From positions 906,235-951,352 of the forward strand of contig NZ_GL892076.1 of NCBI RefSeq assembly GCF_000213975.1: a stretch of 45,118 bases of DNA, read 5' to 3'. The number at the start of each line of letters is the position of its first letter. Positions within the stretch are counted from its first letter, which is position 1. A program made the translations under genes and the position numbers. The notes beneath the pieces are model-generated. The model had not been told where the DNA came from. It made no database searches and worked only from the letters and a program-made list of their open reading frames with translations. This DNA comes from Centipeda periodontii DSM 2778. Lineage in GTDB: Bacteria; Bacillota; Negativicutes; Selenomonadales; Selenomonadaceae. Of the stretch, positions 33,908-42,481 are shown one piece after another.

Positions 33908-35437
33908 ATGGCAAAATATTTAATCGGAATCGATGCCGGCAACACATCGAGCAAGGCGGTCATTTTTGATGAAGCGGGAAAGGTGGTCGCTTCGTCCTCG
34001 ACGAAAAGCTCCGAGCGCATGCATCTTGCGCCGCGCGGCAGAGGATTTGAGGAGTTCGATGTCGATGAGCTCTGGCACATGGTATCGCAGTGCATCAAGC
34101 GGGCGATCGAGAAGTCCGGTGTCGCGGCAGAGGATATTGCCGGCATAGGGATTACTTCTTTTGGCAACGGCATCGTATTCCTCGATGAAAAAGGTTGGTC
34201 CATTGCGCCCGGGTGTTTTTCGCAGGATTATCGTGCCAATGATATTATCGCGCTGTATCAGCGGGAGGGCACCTATGATAAGATCAACCGCATGGTGCAT
34301 GGAACGCTGTTTGCAGGAGAGCCGGGACCGATCCTGCGCTGGTACAAGGAGCATGAGCGTGCGGTCTATGACCGAATCGGCAGCGTGTTGATGTTCAAGG
34401 ACTATCTGATGTACCGCCTGTCCGGCAAGTTTGCTACGGATCTCAATGTCATCGGTGGTTCATTCATGGTTGATATGGATACGATGGAATACTCGGAAGA
34501 ACTGATGAACGTATACGGTATTCCGGAGATGTTCGACAAACTGCCGACGTTGTATTCGAGTCCGGAGCAGATCGTCGGCACTGTGACGAAGGATGCGGCA
34601 GAACTGACCGGGCTCAAAGAGGGAACTCCGATCGCTGCAGGAATGATGGATATTCTGGCGAGTCTTGTCGGAGCCGGAGCGACAGGAGAAGGCGTGATTA
34701 CGTCCATTGCCGGATCGTGGTGTATCAACGAAACGCATTCGGATCGTGTGATACCAAATGCATCGAGTAATATGCCCTATATTCACAAAAACGAATACCT
34801 GAACTGTTCGTATACGGGGGCATCCGCGACGAACTACGAATGGTTCCATCATGTACTCGGGGATAAGGCAAGACTGACAGCCGTGTATGAGCAGCGCGAC
34901 TACTATGATGTGTTGAACGAGTGGATTCTAAAGGCAGAGCCGAATATGGATACGCCGTATTTTCAGCCGTTTGTCGCATCTCCTAGTATTCATGTCAATG
35001 CGCGTGCCGGATTCAGCAACATAAATACGCATACATCTTACGGCGAACTGTGCTATGCAGTTGTCGAAGGGATCGCGTTCATTCACAAACATCATATTGA
35101 CTTTCTTATTGATTCCGGACTGCCCGCAACGCTCATCCGATTGACGGGAGGAATGGCAAAGAGCCCTGTGTGGACGCAGATTTTTGCCGATACCATGAAC
35201 CTGCCGGTCGAAGTTGTAGAGTGTGATGAGACGGGGGCGCATGGCGTTGCTATCGTTGCCGGCATCGGTGCGGGTGTATACAAGAGCTATGAAGAAGCCT
35301 TCGAACGCTCAGTCAAGCTGAAATCGCCTGTCGTTCCCAATCCGGAAAAGGCCGCGTTCTATCAAAAGCGATATGTGGAATGGCAGCGGCAGAACCGTCA
35401 TTTGTTGGAGTATTGGAGTGAGAAGCAAGATGGCTAG
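33908..35437 (+). CDS. FGGY-family carbohydrate kinase
   Basis: The 509-residue protein starts MAKYLIGIDAGNTSSKAVIF with the phosphate-binding DxGxTxxK loop and has the FGGY two-domain layout. The central part has AAGMMDILASLVGAGA and the C-terminal signature is IRLTGGMAKSPVWTQIFADT. It phosphorylates a sugar, ketose or polyol with ATP. It looks nearest to xylulokinase/L-xylulose kinase-type members, but this is an impression. Ribosome-binding site AAAGGAGG precedes ATG 33908. A kinase beside a PTS channel is notable, since PTS substrates normally arrive phosphorylated. Confidence 0.88.
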   Translation: MAKYLIGIDAGNTSSKAVIFDEAGKVVASSSTKSSERMHLAPRGRGFEEFDVDELWHMVSQCIKRAIEKSGVAAEDIAGIGITSFGNGIVFLDEKGWSIAPGCFSQDYRANDIIALYQREGTYDKINRMVHGTLFAGEPGPILRWYKEHERAVYDRIGSVLMFKDYLMYRLSGKFATDLNVIGGSFMVDMDTMEYSEELMNVYGIPEMFDKLPTLYSSPEQIVGTVTKDAAELTGLKEGTPIAAGMMDILASLVGAGATGEGVITSIAGSWCINETHSDRVIPNASSNMPYIHKNEYLNCSYTGASATNYEWFHHVLGDKARLTAVYEQRDYYDVLNEWILKAEPNMDTPYFQPFVASPSIHVNARAGFSNINTHTSYGELCYAVVEGIAFIHKHHIDFLIDSGLPATLIRLTGGMAKSPVWTQIFADTMNLPVEVVECDETGAHGVAIVAGIGAGVYKSYEEAFERSVKLKSPVVPNPEKAAFYQKRYVEWQRQNRHLLEYWSEKQDG

Positions 35438-35993
35438 GACATTTATGCTGATCCCCTCCGTGCGGGATATACGGAATCTGGACAAGGCGCTGAAATTGGA
35501 GCGGGGCGAAATTCTGCTGAGCACGGTATCTCATATCGGAAATCTTGCCGAGCTTACGACACTATGTCATAAGAATGGGAAGGAAGTCGTTGTCAACCAC
35601 GAGCTCATTGGCGGTCTCGGAACGGATACAATTGCCTTTGAGATGCTGAAGAAAGCCTACAAGGTGGATGCCGTCATCGGCTCGAATGTATACCAGGTCA
35701 GTAGGGCGAAGGCAGTCGGGCTAAAGACCATTTGGAGGATTGCGCTCCTAGATTCCCTGTCGTTGGAGATGGCTTTCCGGTCCATTGAGGTGACAAAGCC
35801 GGATGCCATCGAGCTCAGACCTGCAATCTGTGCATATGAGTTTCTTGATGCATTCCGCAAAGTGTTTTCCGGTAAGATTTTTGCAAGCGGTTTTGTCAGT
35901 CGGGCTGATTTTGCACAGCGACTCTATCAGCGCGGATTTGATGGGATTATGACGAGTTCGCAGACGATGTGGGACTGGAATGCAGTTGACTGA
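35430..35993 (+). CDS. GlpP-family antiterminator
   Basis: The 187-residue protein, from ATG 35430, has the TIM-barrel pattern of the glycerol-3-phosphate responsive antiterminator family. Its blocks include NLAELTTLCHKNGKEVVVNH, ELIGGLGTDTIAFEML and SGFVSRADFAQRLYQRG, with a C-terminal GIMTSSQTMWDWN. GlpP of B. subtilis binds glpD leader mRNA and prevents termination when its phosphate ligand is present. The gene overlaps the kinase by 8 bp. No glycerol genes are nearby, so the ligand may be a phosphorylated intermediate of this pathway, and the terminator in the operon's own leader is the likely target. Confidence 0.85.
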   Translation: MARTFMLIPSVRDIRNLDKALKLERGEILLSTVSHIGNLAELTTLCHKNGKEVVVNHELIGGLGTDTIAFEMLKKAYKVDAVIGSNVYQVSRAKAVGLKTIWRIALLDSLSLEMAFRSIEVTKPDAIELRPAICAYEFLDAFRKVFSGKIFASGFVSRADFAQRLYQRGFDGIMTSSQTMWDWNAVD

Positions 35994-36013
35994 AGTGGCG
36001 AGGAGGGATCTAT

Positions 36014-36898
36014 ATGCCTTTGGTAAATATGAAGAAGATGTTGGCAGACGCGAGAACGGGCAAATATGCTGTCGGTGCATTTGATGTGAGCAACCTTGAT
36101 ATGGCACTGGCTGTCACGGAGGTTGCGGAAGAAAAGAAATCGCCGGTCATCTTGATGGGGTTGGCTGTTGATCTTGCGGGTGATCGGCTTTCCTATTGGC
36201 TCGGTTATTTGCGCAAAATTGCCGAGGCAGCAACCGTTCCTGTTGCAATCCATCTCGATCACGCCGTGGACCTTTCGTTTATCAAGCGTTGCATCGACGG
36301 CGGTTTTTCTTCCGTGATGTTTGACGGCTCTATGCTGCCTTTGGAGGAGAATGTTCAAAAGACAAGCGAGGTCGTCGCGTATGCACATCGTTTCGATGTC
36401 AGCGTAGAAGCGGAGCTCGGTCATGTGGGAGACGGCATTGTAGGGAGCAGCGAGATCGGTGCTGCGAAGAAGGATACCTTTGACAATCCCGATGACTTTC
36501 TTACACAGCCGAATGAATTGACAGATTTTATCGATCGCACGCAGGTGGACTGCATTGCCGTCGCAGTGGGAACGGCGCACGGACTTTACGTGCACAAGCC
36601 GAAGATCCATTTTGAACGGCTGCAAGAGCTGAACGCAATATCGACTGTGCCGATGGTGATGCATGGCGGCTCGGGAACGCCGGATGAGCTGATTCGTAAA
36701 TCCGTTGCAAACGGCATATGCAAGCTGAATATCTTTTCTGAGATGCTGACCGCGTTCAACGGAGCACTCAAGGCGGAATTGGAGAGCGCGGAGCATTTGG
36801 CGATTTGGCCGCACCAGCTTTATCAGAAGCCGCTTGCTGCCTTGCAGGAGGTCGTGCGGCAGAAGATCGATCTGGTCGGTTCGGCAGGAAAGGCTTGA
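36014..36898 (+). CDS. Class II ketose-bisphosphate aldolase
   Basis: The 294-residue TIM barrel matches class II fructose/tagatose-bisphosphate aldolases such as GatY/KbaY. AIHLDHAVD carries the zinc-binding His and catalytic Asp, VEAELGHVGDG a further ligand, and MHGGSGTP and KLNIFSEM form the phosphate and substrate loops. It cleaves a ketose phosphate to dihydroxyacetone phosphate and an aldehyde, which would link this pathway to glycolysis. AGGAGGGA precedes ATG 36014. The residue after the aldolase loop is Ile, not the usual Asp/Ala pattern, so substrate use may be unusual. Confidence 0.9.
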   Translation: MPLVNMKKMLADARTGKYAVGAFDVSNLDMALAVTEVAEEKKSPVILMGLAVDLAGDRLSYWLGYLRKIAEAATVPVAIHLDHAVDLSFIKRCIDGGFSSVMFDGSMLPLEENVQKTSEVVAYAHRFDVSVEAELGHVGDGIVGSSEIGAAKKDTFDNPDDFLTQPNELTDFIDRTQVDCIAVAVGTAHGLYVHKPKIHFERLQELNAISTVPMVMHGGSGTPDELIRKSVANGICKLNIFSEMLTAFNGALKAELESAEHLAIWPHQLYQKPLAALQEVVRQKIDLVGSAGKA

Positions 36899-36973
36899 GG
36901 CTCCATTTGTGACATGGGAGTCCCTGCCGCCATATCGGCAGGAGACTCGTCAGAAATATTGGGGGTATTGATT

Positions 36974-38014
36974 ATGGAAAAAACCAAAATCCTTTGTGTT
37001 GCGGATGGCGGCATTACCGTGCAGATGATGGAAGAACTGCGCGCATTGGAGAAATTTGGCGCGGAGATCACCATCGTCGAAGATAAAGATATGTATGCAA
37101 TGGGGCCGATTACGGATCGTATGACTCTCATTGAACATAAGGGGATTGATGCTGCTCCCACATGTGAGGCTCTGTTGGAAAACTGTGCGGATAAGGATAT
37201 TCTTGTCGTGCATGTCGCGTCCATCAACAAAGAGGTTATCGAGAAGGCAAAGCATCTCAAGGTGGCAGCCGTTCTGCGCGGCGGTTACGAGAATGCAGAC
37301 GTTCCTCTCTTAACGGAGAAGGGCGTAAAGCTCATCAATGCGCCGTGGCGCAGCGCAAATGCGGTAGCTGATTTCACTGTCGGCATGATGATTGCAGAGA
37401 ACAAGAATATTGCGCGCAGTCATCACCTCCTCATGGAAGGAAAATGGTGCAAGAAGTACGATAACCAGAGTTACATTCATGATATGCGCAAGATGACCGT
37501 TGGCATCATCGGCTATGGATACATCGGTCAGCGCGTGAGAATGCGTCTGCAGGGATTTGAATGTAAAGTTCTTGTTCATGATCCGTATGCCGATCCAAAA
37601 CAGTTCGCCGATCACAATGTTGAATTCGTAGCGCTGGATGAACTGCTGCGTCAGTCGGATATGGTGACGCTTCATCTGCGGCTCTCGGAAAAGACGGAGC
37701 ACTTCATCGGCAAGGATGAACTGTCCAAAATGAAGTCGACCGCATATCTCATCAATACGGCGCGTGCAGGTTTGGTCGATACGGCAGCCTTGGCAGACGC
37801 ATTGCGGGATCATGTGATTGGCGGCGCAGCCATCGATGTGTATGATGTGGAACCGCTGCCTGCGGATCATCCGTATTTGCGGCTTTCCAATATTACGCTG
37901 ACGAGTCATCTTGCGGGCACCTCGTGCGATACCATGATGACCTCTGTGGAGATCGGACTGGAAGACCTGAAGCGGTATCTGACTGGGGAAGAGATGGTTA
38001 ATATTCGTAATTAA
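36974..38014 (+). CDS. D-isomer-specific 2-hydroxyacid dehydrogenase (second of two)
   Basis: The product (346 aa from ATG 36974) is a paralogue of the enzyme at 32084. Both share VLRGGYEN, a VADFT-GM block, GIIG-G-IG for NAD and NTARAGLVD. Catalytic residues are present: Arg in NTARAGLVD, Glu in DVYDVEPL and His in LTSHLAGTS. Identity between the copies looks moderate, implying an old duplication and distinct substrates or opposite stereochemistry. The in-frame ATG 20 codons upstream would add an unconserved leader; ATG 36974 follows GGGGGTATT. It is the last gene of the operon, before a strong terminator. Confidence 0.87.
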   Translation: MEKTKILCVADGGITVQMMEELRALEKFGAEITIVEDKDMYAMGPITDRMTLIEHKGIDAAPTCEALLENCADKDILVVHVASINKEVIEKAKHLKVAAVLRGGYENADVPLLTEKGVKLINAPWRSANAVADFTVGMMIAENKNIARSHHLLMEGKWCKKYDNQSYIHDMRKMTVGIIGYGYIGQRVRMRLQGFECKVLVHDPYADPKQFADHNVEFVALDELLRQSDMVTLHLRLSEKTEHFIGKDELSKMKSTAYLINTARAGLVDTAALADALRDHVIGGAAIDVYDVEPLPADHPYLRLSNITLTSHLAGTSCDTMMTSVEIGLEDLKRYLTGEEMVNIRN

Positions 38015-38024
38015 CGAGTCCCAG

Positions 38025-38064
38025 CTACTGTCGATAAGCATGTGTTTATCGGCAGTAGTTTTTT
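38025..38064 (+). terminator. Intrinsic terminator of the catabolic operon
   Basis: CTACTGTCGATAA (38025-38037) pairs with TTATCGGCAGTAG (38046-38058) over 13 bases with one G-U pair, followed by six T residues. Confidence 0.95.
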
Positions 38065-38124
38065 ATACTCCAATTGAACTTTGTGCCGATCTATCGAAAT
38101 CGACGGGCCCTTGATACATTTCGC

Positions 38125-38154
38125 TTGCCACTACGCCGCTTACTGTGCTATGAT
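38125..38154 (+). promoter_or_regulatory. Sigma-A promoter of secG
   Basis: TTGCCA (38125-38130) and TATGAT (38149-38154) are 18 bases apart and each match the consensus at five of six positions. The start codon is 17 bp downstream. Confidence 0.65.
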
Positions 38155-38171
38155 AGACGGAAATAATTCAT

Positions 38172-38423
38172 ATGAGTGAAGGAAGGAGCTTTTTCTTGCT
38201 CACGCTTTTAATGGTACTTGATGCAATCGTTGCGATCATTCTCATCGCGTCCGTGCTCGGGCAGGAGGCGAAGTCTGCCGGCATGGGCGGCCTCGACGGC
38301 GGCGGAGATACGGTATTCTCGGGTAAGGCGCGCGGGATGGATGCGCTGCTCGCGCGTGTGACCATCGTCTTCGCGATTTTGTTCGGTGTGATTACGATCG
38401 TGATTGCGCGGATGTCGAGTTGA
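38172..38423 (+). CDS. secG: Preprotein translocase subunit SecG
   Basis: The 83-residue protein has two hydrophobic helices (about residues 8-28 and 60-80) joined by a Gly-rich cytoplasmic loop GMGGLDGGGDTVFSGKARGMD, the standard SecG arrangement. SecG assists SecYE in protein export. The gene order secG, carboxylesterase, rnr, smpB is conserved in many Firmicutes and supports the call. A terminator immediately downstream probably limits readthrough into the next gene. Confidence 0.92.
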   Translation: MSEGRSFFLLTLLMVLDAIVAIILIASVLGQEAKSAGMGGLDGGGDTVFSGKARGMDALLARVTIVFAILFGVITIVIARMSS

Positions 38424-38428
38424 CGAAT

Positions 38429-38464
38429 ATCCCTGTTGCCGTCTCAGCGGTGCAGGGATTTTTT
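38429..38464 (+). terminator. Intrinsic terminator after secG
   Basis: ATCCCTG (38429-38435) pairs with CAGGGAT (38453-38459), with an inner CCG-CGG pairing, and is followed by five T residues. It lies inside the secG-rnr cluster, so it may only attenuate. Confidence 0.7.
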
Positions 38465-38502
38465 CAGGTGGAAAACATGTCGGAGAGAAGGGAGAAATCG
38501 TC

Positions 38503-39252
38503 ATGCATCTTGAGGGAGCGGAGCCGTTTTTGCTGCCCGGTGGGGCGCATGGCGTGCTCCTCATACACGGATTCACGGGGCTGCCGGCAGAGCTGCGCCT
38601 CATGGGAGAATATCTGAACGCACGCGGCTTTACCGTGCTTGCCATTCGGCTCGCGGGGCACGGGACGACGGTCGAGGATCTGAGCCGCATGGAGCATGAG
38701 GACTGGATGGACTCTGTGCGCGACGGTTCTGCCATCCTCAGCGGCGTGTGTGAGCAAGTCTCCGTGGTTGGGCATTCGATGGGCGCGGTTTTTGCCATGC
38801 TCCTCTCCGTCGAGACGGACGTCGCCCACGTTGTGAGCCTCGGTGCACCCATCATGATCGCACCCGAGCAGGGGATCGAGCATCTGCCGACGCGTGAGGC
38901 GTGCGTGGATCGCTATGTGCCGAAGGCGCGGCGGAGGCTTCAGAATGTGCCGTGCGGTGCGAACAATACGTATCGGCGCATGCCGCTCGTTTCCATCCAC
39001 GAGATGATGGATGTCATCGCGATCCTCTGTGGGCAGATTGCGAAGGTTACGGCACCCATCCTGATCGTGCACGGGGAGCGCGATCACACGGCAGATCCGA
39101 AGAGCGCGGACTATCTCTATGAGAACGTCCGAAGCCCACGGTGCGAGAAATACATTCTGCCGGATGCGGGGCATTTGCTGCCGCTCGATTTGGGGATCCG
39201 GGAGCGTGTCTTTGCGCGTACGGCATCATTCCTGCTGGATGAATCGGAATAG
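38503..39252 (+). CDS. Alpha/beta-hydrolase carboxylesterase (YvaK/Est30-like)
   Basis: The product (249 aa from ATG 38503) has the oxyanion-hole segment LIHGFTGLP, the nucleophile Ser in VVGHSMGAV, Asp in HGERDHTAD and His in DAGHLLPLD, a complete hydrolase triad. It resembles B. subtilis YvaK and Geobacillus Est30, which hydrolyse short-chain esters and monoacylglycerol-like substrates. ATG 38503 follows AAGGGAGAA. It sits between secG and rnr in a conserved order. The physiological substrate is not known. Confidence 0.88.
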   Translation: MHLEGAEPFLLPGGAHGVLLIHGFTGLPAELRLMGEYLNARGFTVLAIRLAGHGTTVEDLSRMEHEDWMDSVRDGSAILSGVCEQVSVVGHSMGAVFAMLLSVETDVAHVVSLGAPIMIAPEQGIEHLPTREACVDRYVPKARRRLQNVPCGANNTYRRMPLVSIHEMMDVIAILCGQIAKVTAPILIVHGERDHTADPKSADYLYENVRSPRCEKYILPDAGHLLPLDLGIRERVFARTASFLLDESE

Positions 39253-39273
39253 GAACGGAAAAAAGAGGGACAT

Positions 39274-41982
39274 ATGGAACAGGAACAATTGGATACGTTG
39301 AAAGAGAGAATTCACGCCTTTATGCGGGAGGACGCCTATCGCCCGCTGCCGGCGGCGGAGGTTCTCACGGGACTCGGACTCTCCGCTGAGGAGGAGCCGC
39401 TTCTTTCGTCTGCACTCATGGCGCTCGAGGCGGAGGGAGCGATCATTCGGAACCGCAGCGGACTTTACGGACTGCCGAGCCGCATGAACCTCGTCGTGGG
39501 GCGGCTCTCCATGTCGCCCAAGGGATTTGGTTTTATCATCCCTGACGTGCGCGCAACGGAGGATGAGTCGGATGTATTTGTGCCCGGCTCTGCGCTTGCG
39601 ACCGCCATGCACGGCGATCGCGTCGTGGCGCGTGTGACCCCGTCCGAGATGCCGGGACGTGCACGCGAGGGCGAGATCATCCGCATCCTTGAACGTGCGA
39701 ATACGCATATTGTCGGCACGTTTGAGCGCAGCAAGGCATTCGGCTTCGTCACGCCTGACAGCGCGAAGATCGGGCGCGACATCTTCATTCTGAAAAAGGA
39801 CTTCGGCGGCGCAAAGACGGGCAGCAAGGTGGTCGTAGAGATCACGAAGTGGCCCGAGGAGCGGCGCAGCGCCGAGGGACGTGTGGTCGAGGTGCTCGGC
39901 AAGACGGGGGATCCCGGTGTGGATGTGCTCGCTGTGATGCGCGCCTATGACCTTGACGAAGCATTCCCGCCCACCGTGGCAGAGGCAGCCGCGTGCTGCC
40001 CCGAGAACCCGCTGCCCGAGGAGTATGCAGGGCGGCGTGACCGCCGTGATTTCCCCATTGTCACGATCGACGGCGAGGACACGAAGGACATCGATGACGG
40101 CATTTACGCATATGAGAAGGACGGCGGATTCTTCCTCGGCGTCTACATCGCCGATGTGAGTCACTACGTCCGCATGGGCGAGCCGCTGGATGTGGAGGCA
40201 GCGCGGCGCGGCACGAGTGTCTATCTCGTTGACCGCGTCATACCCATGCTGCCGAAGGAGCTCTCGAACGGGATCTGCAGCCTGAACGAGGGCGTTGATC
40301 GCCTCTCGATGGCGTGTGAGATGGAGATCGGTGCGGACGGTGAGGTAAAAAGCTACGAGATTGTGCCGTGTGTGATTCACGTCGCACGTCGGCTGACCTA
40401 TACACTGGTGAATAAAATCCTTGCGGGTGAGGAGCCGTTTGTTTCGGACAACGAGGACATCCACCCGATGCTTGGGACCCTGCGCCGTCTGCGCGAAGCT
40501 CTGCGTGCGAAGCGGCACCGCCGCGGCTCCATTGACTTTGAGCTGCCCGAGATCAAGGTGAAGCTCGACGCGGAGGGGCATCCCGTCGCGCTCGTGAAGC
40601 GCACGGGTTCGATCGGTGAGTCCATCATCGAGGAGTGTATGCTCATCGCGAATGAGACGGTTGCGCGCCACATGGAGCTGAAGGAGGAGCCGTTTGTCTA
40701 CCGCGTGCACGAGACGCCGAACGCCGAGAAGATCGAGCGCTTTCAGAGTCTTCTCGCCGCACTCGGACTGCGGCTGAACGTCGATGAGGATGGAAAGGTG
40801 CGCCCGCGCGACATTCAGGCTGTCCTCGACCGTGTGAAGGGCGCGCCCGAGGAGCGCATCATCGGCGCGGTTGCGCTGCGCTCCATGCAGCAGGCGCGCT
40901 ATTCGACGCAGAGCCTCGGACATTTCGGGCTCGCCGCACGCTACTACACGCATTTTACTTCGCCCATCCGCCGCTATCCCGATCTCCTTGTGCACAGACT
41001 CCTGCGCGAGACCTTTGCGACAGGGCATATTGACCCGGAGAAGCGGGAGCGGCTGCGCGCGATGCTGCCGGACGCGGCGGAACACTCCTCCGCGCGTGAG
41101 CGCATCGCCATCGAGGCAGAGCGCGAGACGACGGATATGAAGAAGATCGAGTATATGGCGCAGTTCGTCGGTGAGACGTTCGAGGGTGTTGTCAGCGGTG
41201 TCACGGCGTTCGGCATCTTCGTCGAACTCGAGAACGGCGTTGAGGGACTTGTGCACGTCTCCACAATGATCAACGATTACTACAGCTACATCGAGGAGCA
41301 GTATGCGATGGTCGGCGAACGCACGGGCGCACGCTACCGCCTCGGCGACACGGTGACCATCATCATCACGCGCGCCGACGTACAGGCGCGGACGCTCGAC
41401 TTCGTGTTGAAGGACAACGGTGTCTATGAGCCGAACATGGCGGCGCCTGTAAAGGCTCCGGCAAAGACCAAGGCGGATGAAAAAACGACCTCTTCGGGCG
41501 GGCGCGGACGCCGCTCACGCAAAAAGAAGGGCGACCGCAAGAGTGAGCCCATCATCGCCGATATTGAAGTGACACCTGCCGAGCGCCGCAAGAAGACACG
41601 CGGCGCGCACGGTACACACGGCAAGCGTGTGCAGGAGGGCGAGCGTGCGGCGCGCAAGGCAGCTGCGAGTGTCCCTGCAAAGCCGCGTGCCGCAGCGTCC
41701 AAAGCGGACGGCGGGCGCGGACAGCGTCCCACGCGGAATGACGGCGATCGTCGTGATCGTGCACGCGGCGGCAGAGGGAATGATCGCTACGGTGACGAGC
41801 GCGAGCCGCGCGACTACCACCGCGTCAGGGTGACGGGCCTCAACAGCGCCGTCTGGCCGGATCCACCGGGCTACCGTGCGCAGCGGCCGGAGGCGGAGAC
41901 AACCGAGAAGCCGCGTCGTGCCCCGCGTCCCACGCGTCGTATGAATCGCAAAACCGAGGGCGGGACGGGGAACGCCGAGTGA
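39274..41982 (+). CDS. rnr: Ribonuclease R
   Basis: This 902-residue 3'-5' exoribonuclease degrades structured RNA and works with the tmRNA system in RNA quality control. The layout is an N-terminal helix-turn-helix (about 5-65), two cold-shock domains (about 72-210), an RNB catalytic domain with TIDGEDTKDIDDGIY at 264-278 (metal-binding Asp residues), and an S1 domain from about 630 to 715. A basic, low-complexity tail of about 180 residues follows, rich in Arg, Lys and Gly. The tail makes the protein longer than most RNase R proteins. It is 9 bp upstream of smpB. Confidence 0.95.
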   Translation: MEQEQLDTLKERIHAFMREDAYRPLPAAEVLTGLGLSAEEEPLLSSALMALEAEGAIIRNRSGLYGLPSRMNLVVGRLSMSPKGFGFIIPDVRATEDESDVFVPGSALATAMHGDRVVARVTPSEMPGRAREGEIIRILERANTHIVGTFERSKAFGFVTPDSAKIGRDIFILKKDFGGAKTGSKVVVEITKWPEERRSAEGRVVEVLGKTGDPGVDVLAVMRAYDLDEAFPPTVAEAAACCPENPLPEEYAGRRDRRDFPIVTIDGEDTKDIDDGIYAYEKDGGFFLGVYIADVSHYVRMGEPLDVEAARRGTSVYLVDRVIPMLPKELSNGICSLNEGVDRLSMACEMEIGADGEVKSYEIVPCVIHVARRLTYTLVNKILAGEEPFVSDNEDIHPMLGTLRRLREALRAKRHRRGSIDFELPEIKVKLDAEGHPVALVKRTGSIGESIIEECMLIANETVARHMELKEEPFVYRVHETPNAEKIERFQSLLAALGLRLNVDEDGKVRPRDIQAVLDRVKGAPEERIIGAVALRSMQQARYSTQSLGHFGLAARYYTHFTSPIRRYPDLLVHRLLRETFATGHIDPEKRERLRAMLPDAAEHSSARERIAIEAERETTDMKKIEYMAQFVGETFEGVVSGVTAFGIFVELENGVEGLVHVSTMINDYYSYIEEQYAMVGERTGARYRLGDTVTIIITRADVQARTLDFVLKDNGVYEPNMAAPVKAPAKTKADEKTTSSGGRGRRSRKKKGDRKSEPIIADIEVTPAERRKKTRGAHGTHGKRVQEGERAARKAAASVPAKPRAAASKADGGRGQRPTRNDGDRRDRARGGRGNDRYGDEREPRDYHRVRVTGLNSAVWPDPPGYRAQRPEAETTEKPRRAPRPTRRMNRKTEGGTGNAE

Positions 41983-41991
41983 GGAATTTCT

Positions 41992-42465
41992 ATGGGGAAG
42001 AAGAACGAAAGCATTAAGATCGCCTGCGAGAACCGCAAGGCGCGGCATGACTATTTCATCCATGAGACCTATGAGGCGGGCATTGAGCTCGTGGGAACGG
42101 AGGTCAAGTCCCTGCGCGCAGGTCGTGCGAATCTGCGCGACAGCTACGCCTACATCAAGAACGGGGAAGTATTCCTCGACCACATGCACATCAGCCCCTA
42201 CGAACAGGGCAATCGGTTCAACCATGACCCGCTGCGCGTTCGCCGTCTGCTCATGCACAAGGCGGAGATTTTGAAACTCTTCGGCAAGACACGCGAGAAG
42301 GGCATGACACTCGTCCCGCTCAAGGTCTACTTCAAGCGCGGACGGGCAAAACTCGAGCTCGCACTCGCGAGCGGCAAGCACAACTATGACAAGCGTCAGA
42401 CGCTCAAGGCAAAGGACGCCAAGCGCGAGATGGAGCAGGCACTCAAGGATCGTCAGCGCGGCTAA
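41992..42465 (+). CDS. smpB: SsrA (tmRNA)-binding protein
   Basis: The 157-residue protein binds tmRNA and delivers it to stalled ribosomes. It has the family blocks [38 protein letters not shown] and [19 protein letters not shown]. The C-terminal basic tail [20 protein letters not shown] is the segment that enters the empty mRNA channel. In many bacteria ssrA follows smpB; here an amino acid permease follows after 16 bp and no tmRNA was recognised nearby. Confidence 0.97.
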   Translation: MGKKNESIKIACENRKARHDYFIHETYEAGIELVGTEVKSLRAGRANLRDSYAYIKNGEVFLDHMHISPYEQGNRFNHDPLRVRRLLMHKAEILKLFGKTREKGMTLVPLKVYFKRGRAKLELALASGKHNYDKRQTLKAKDAKREMEQALKDRQRG

Positions 42466-42481
42466 CAATTAAGGAGTTTTT

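Noticed and set aside
42466-42481. Expected tmRNA (ssrA) gene after smpB
   Set aside because: Only 16 bp separate smpB from the permease gene and no tmRNA-like sequence was seen nearby; ssrA is often elsewhere in the genome.
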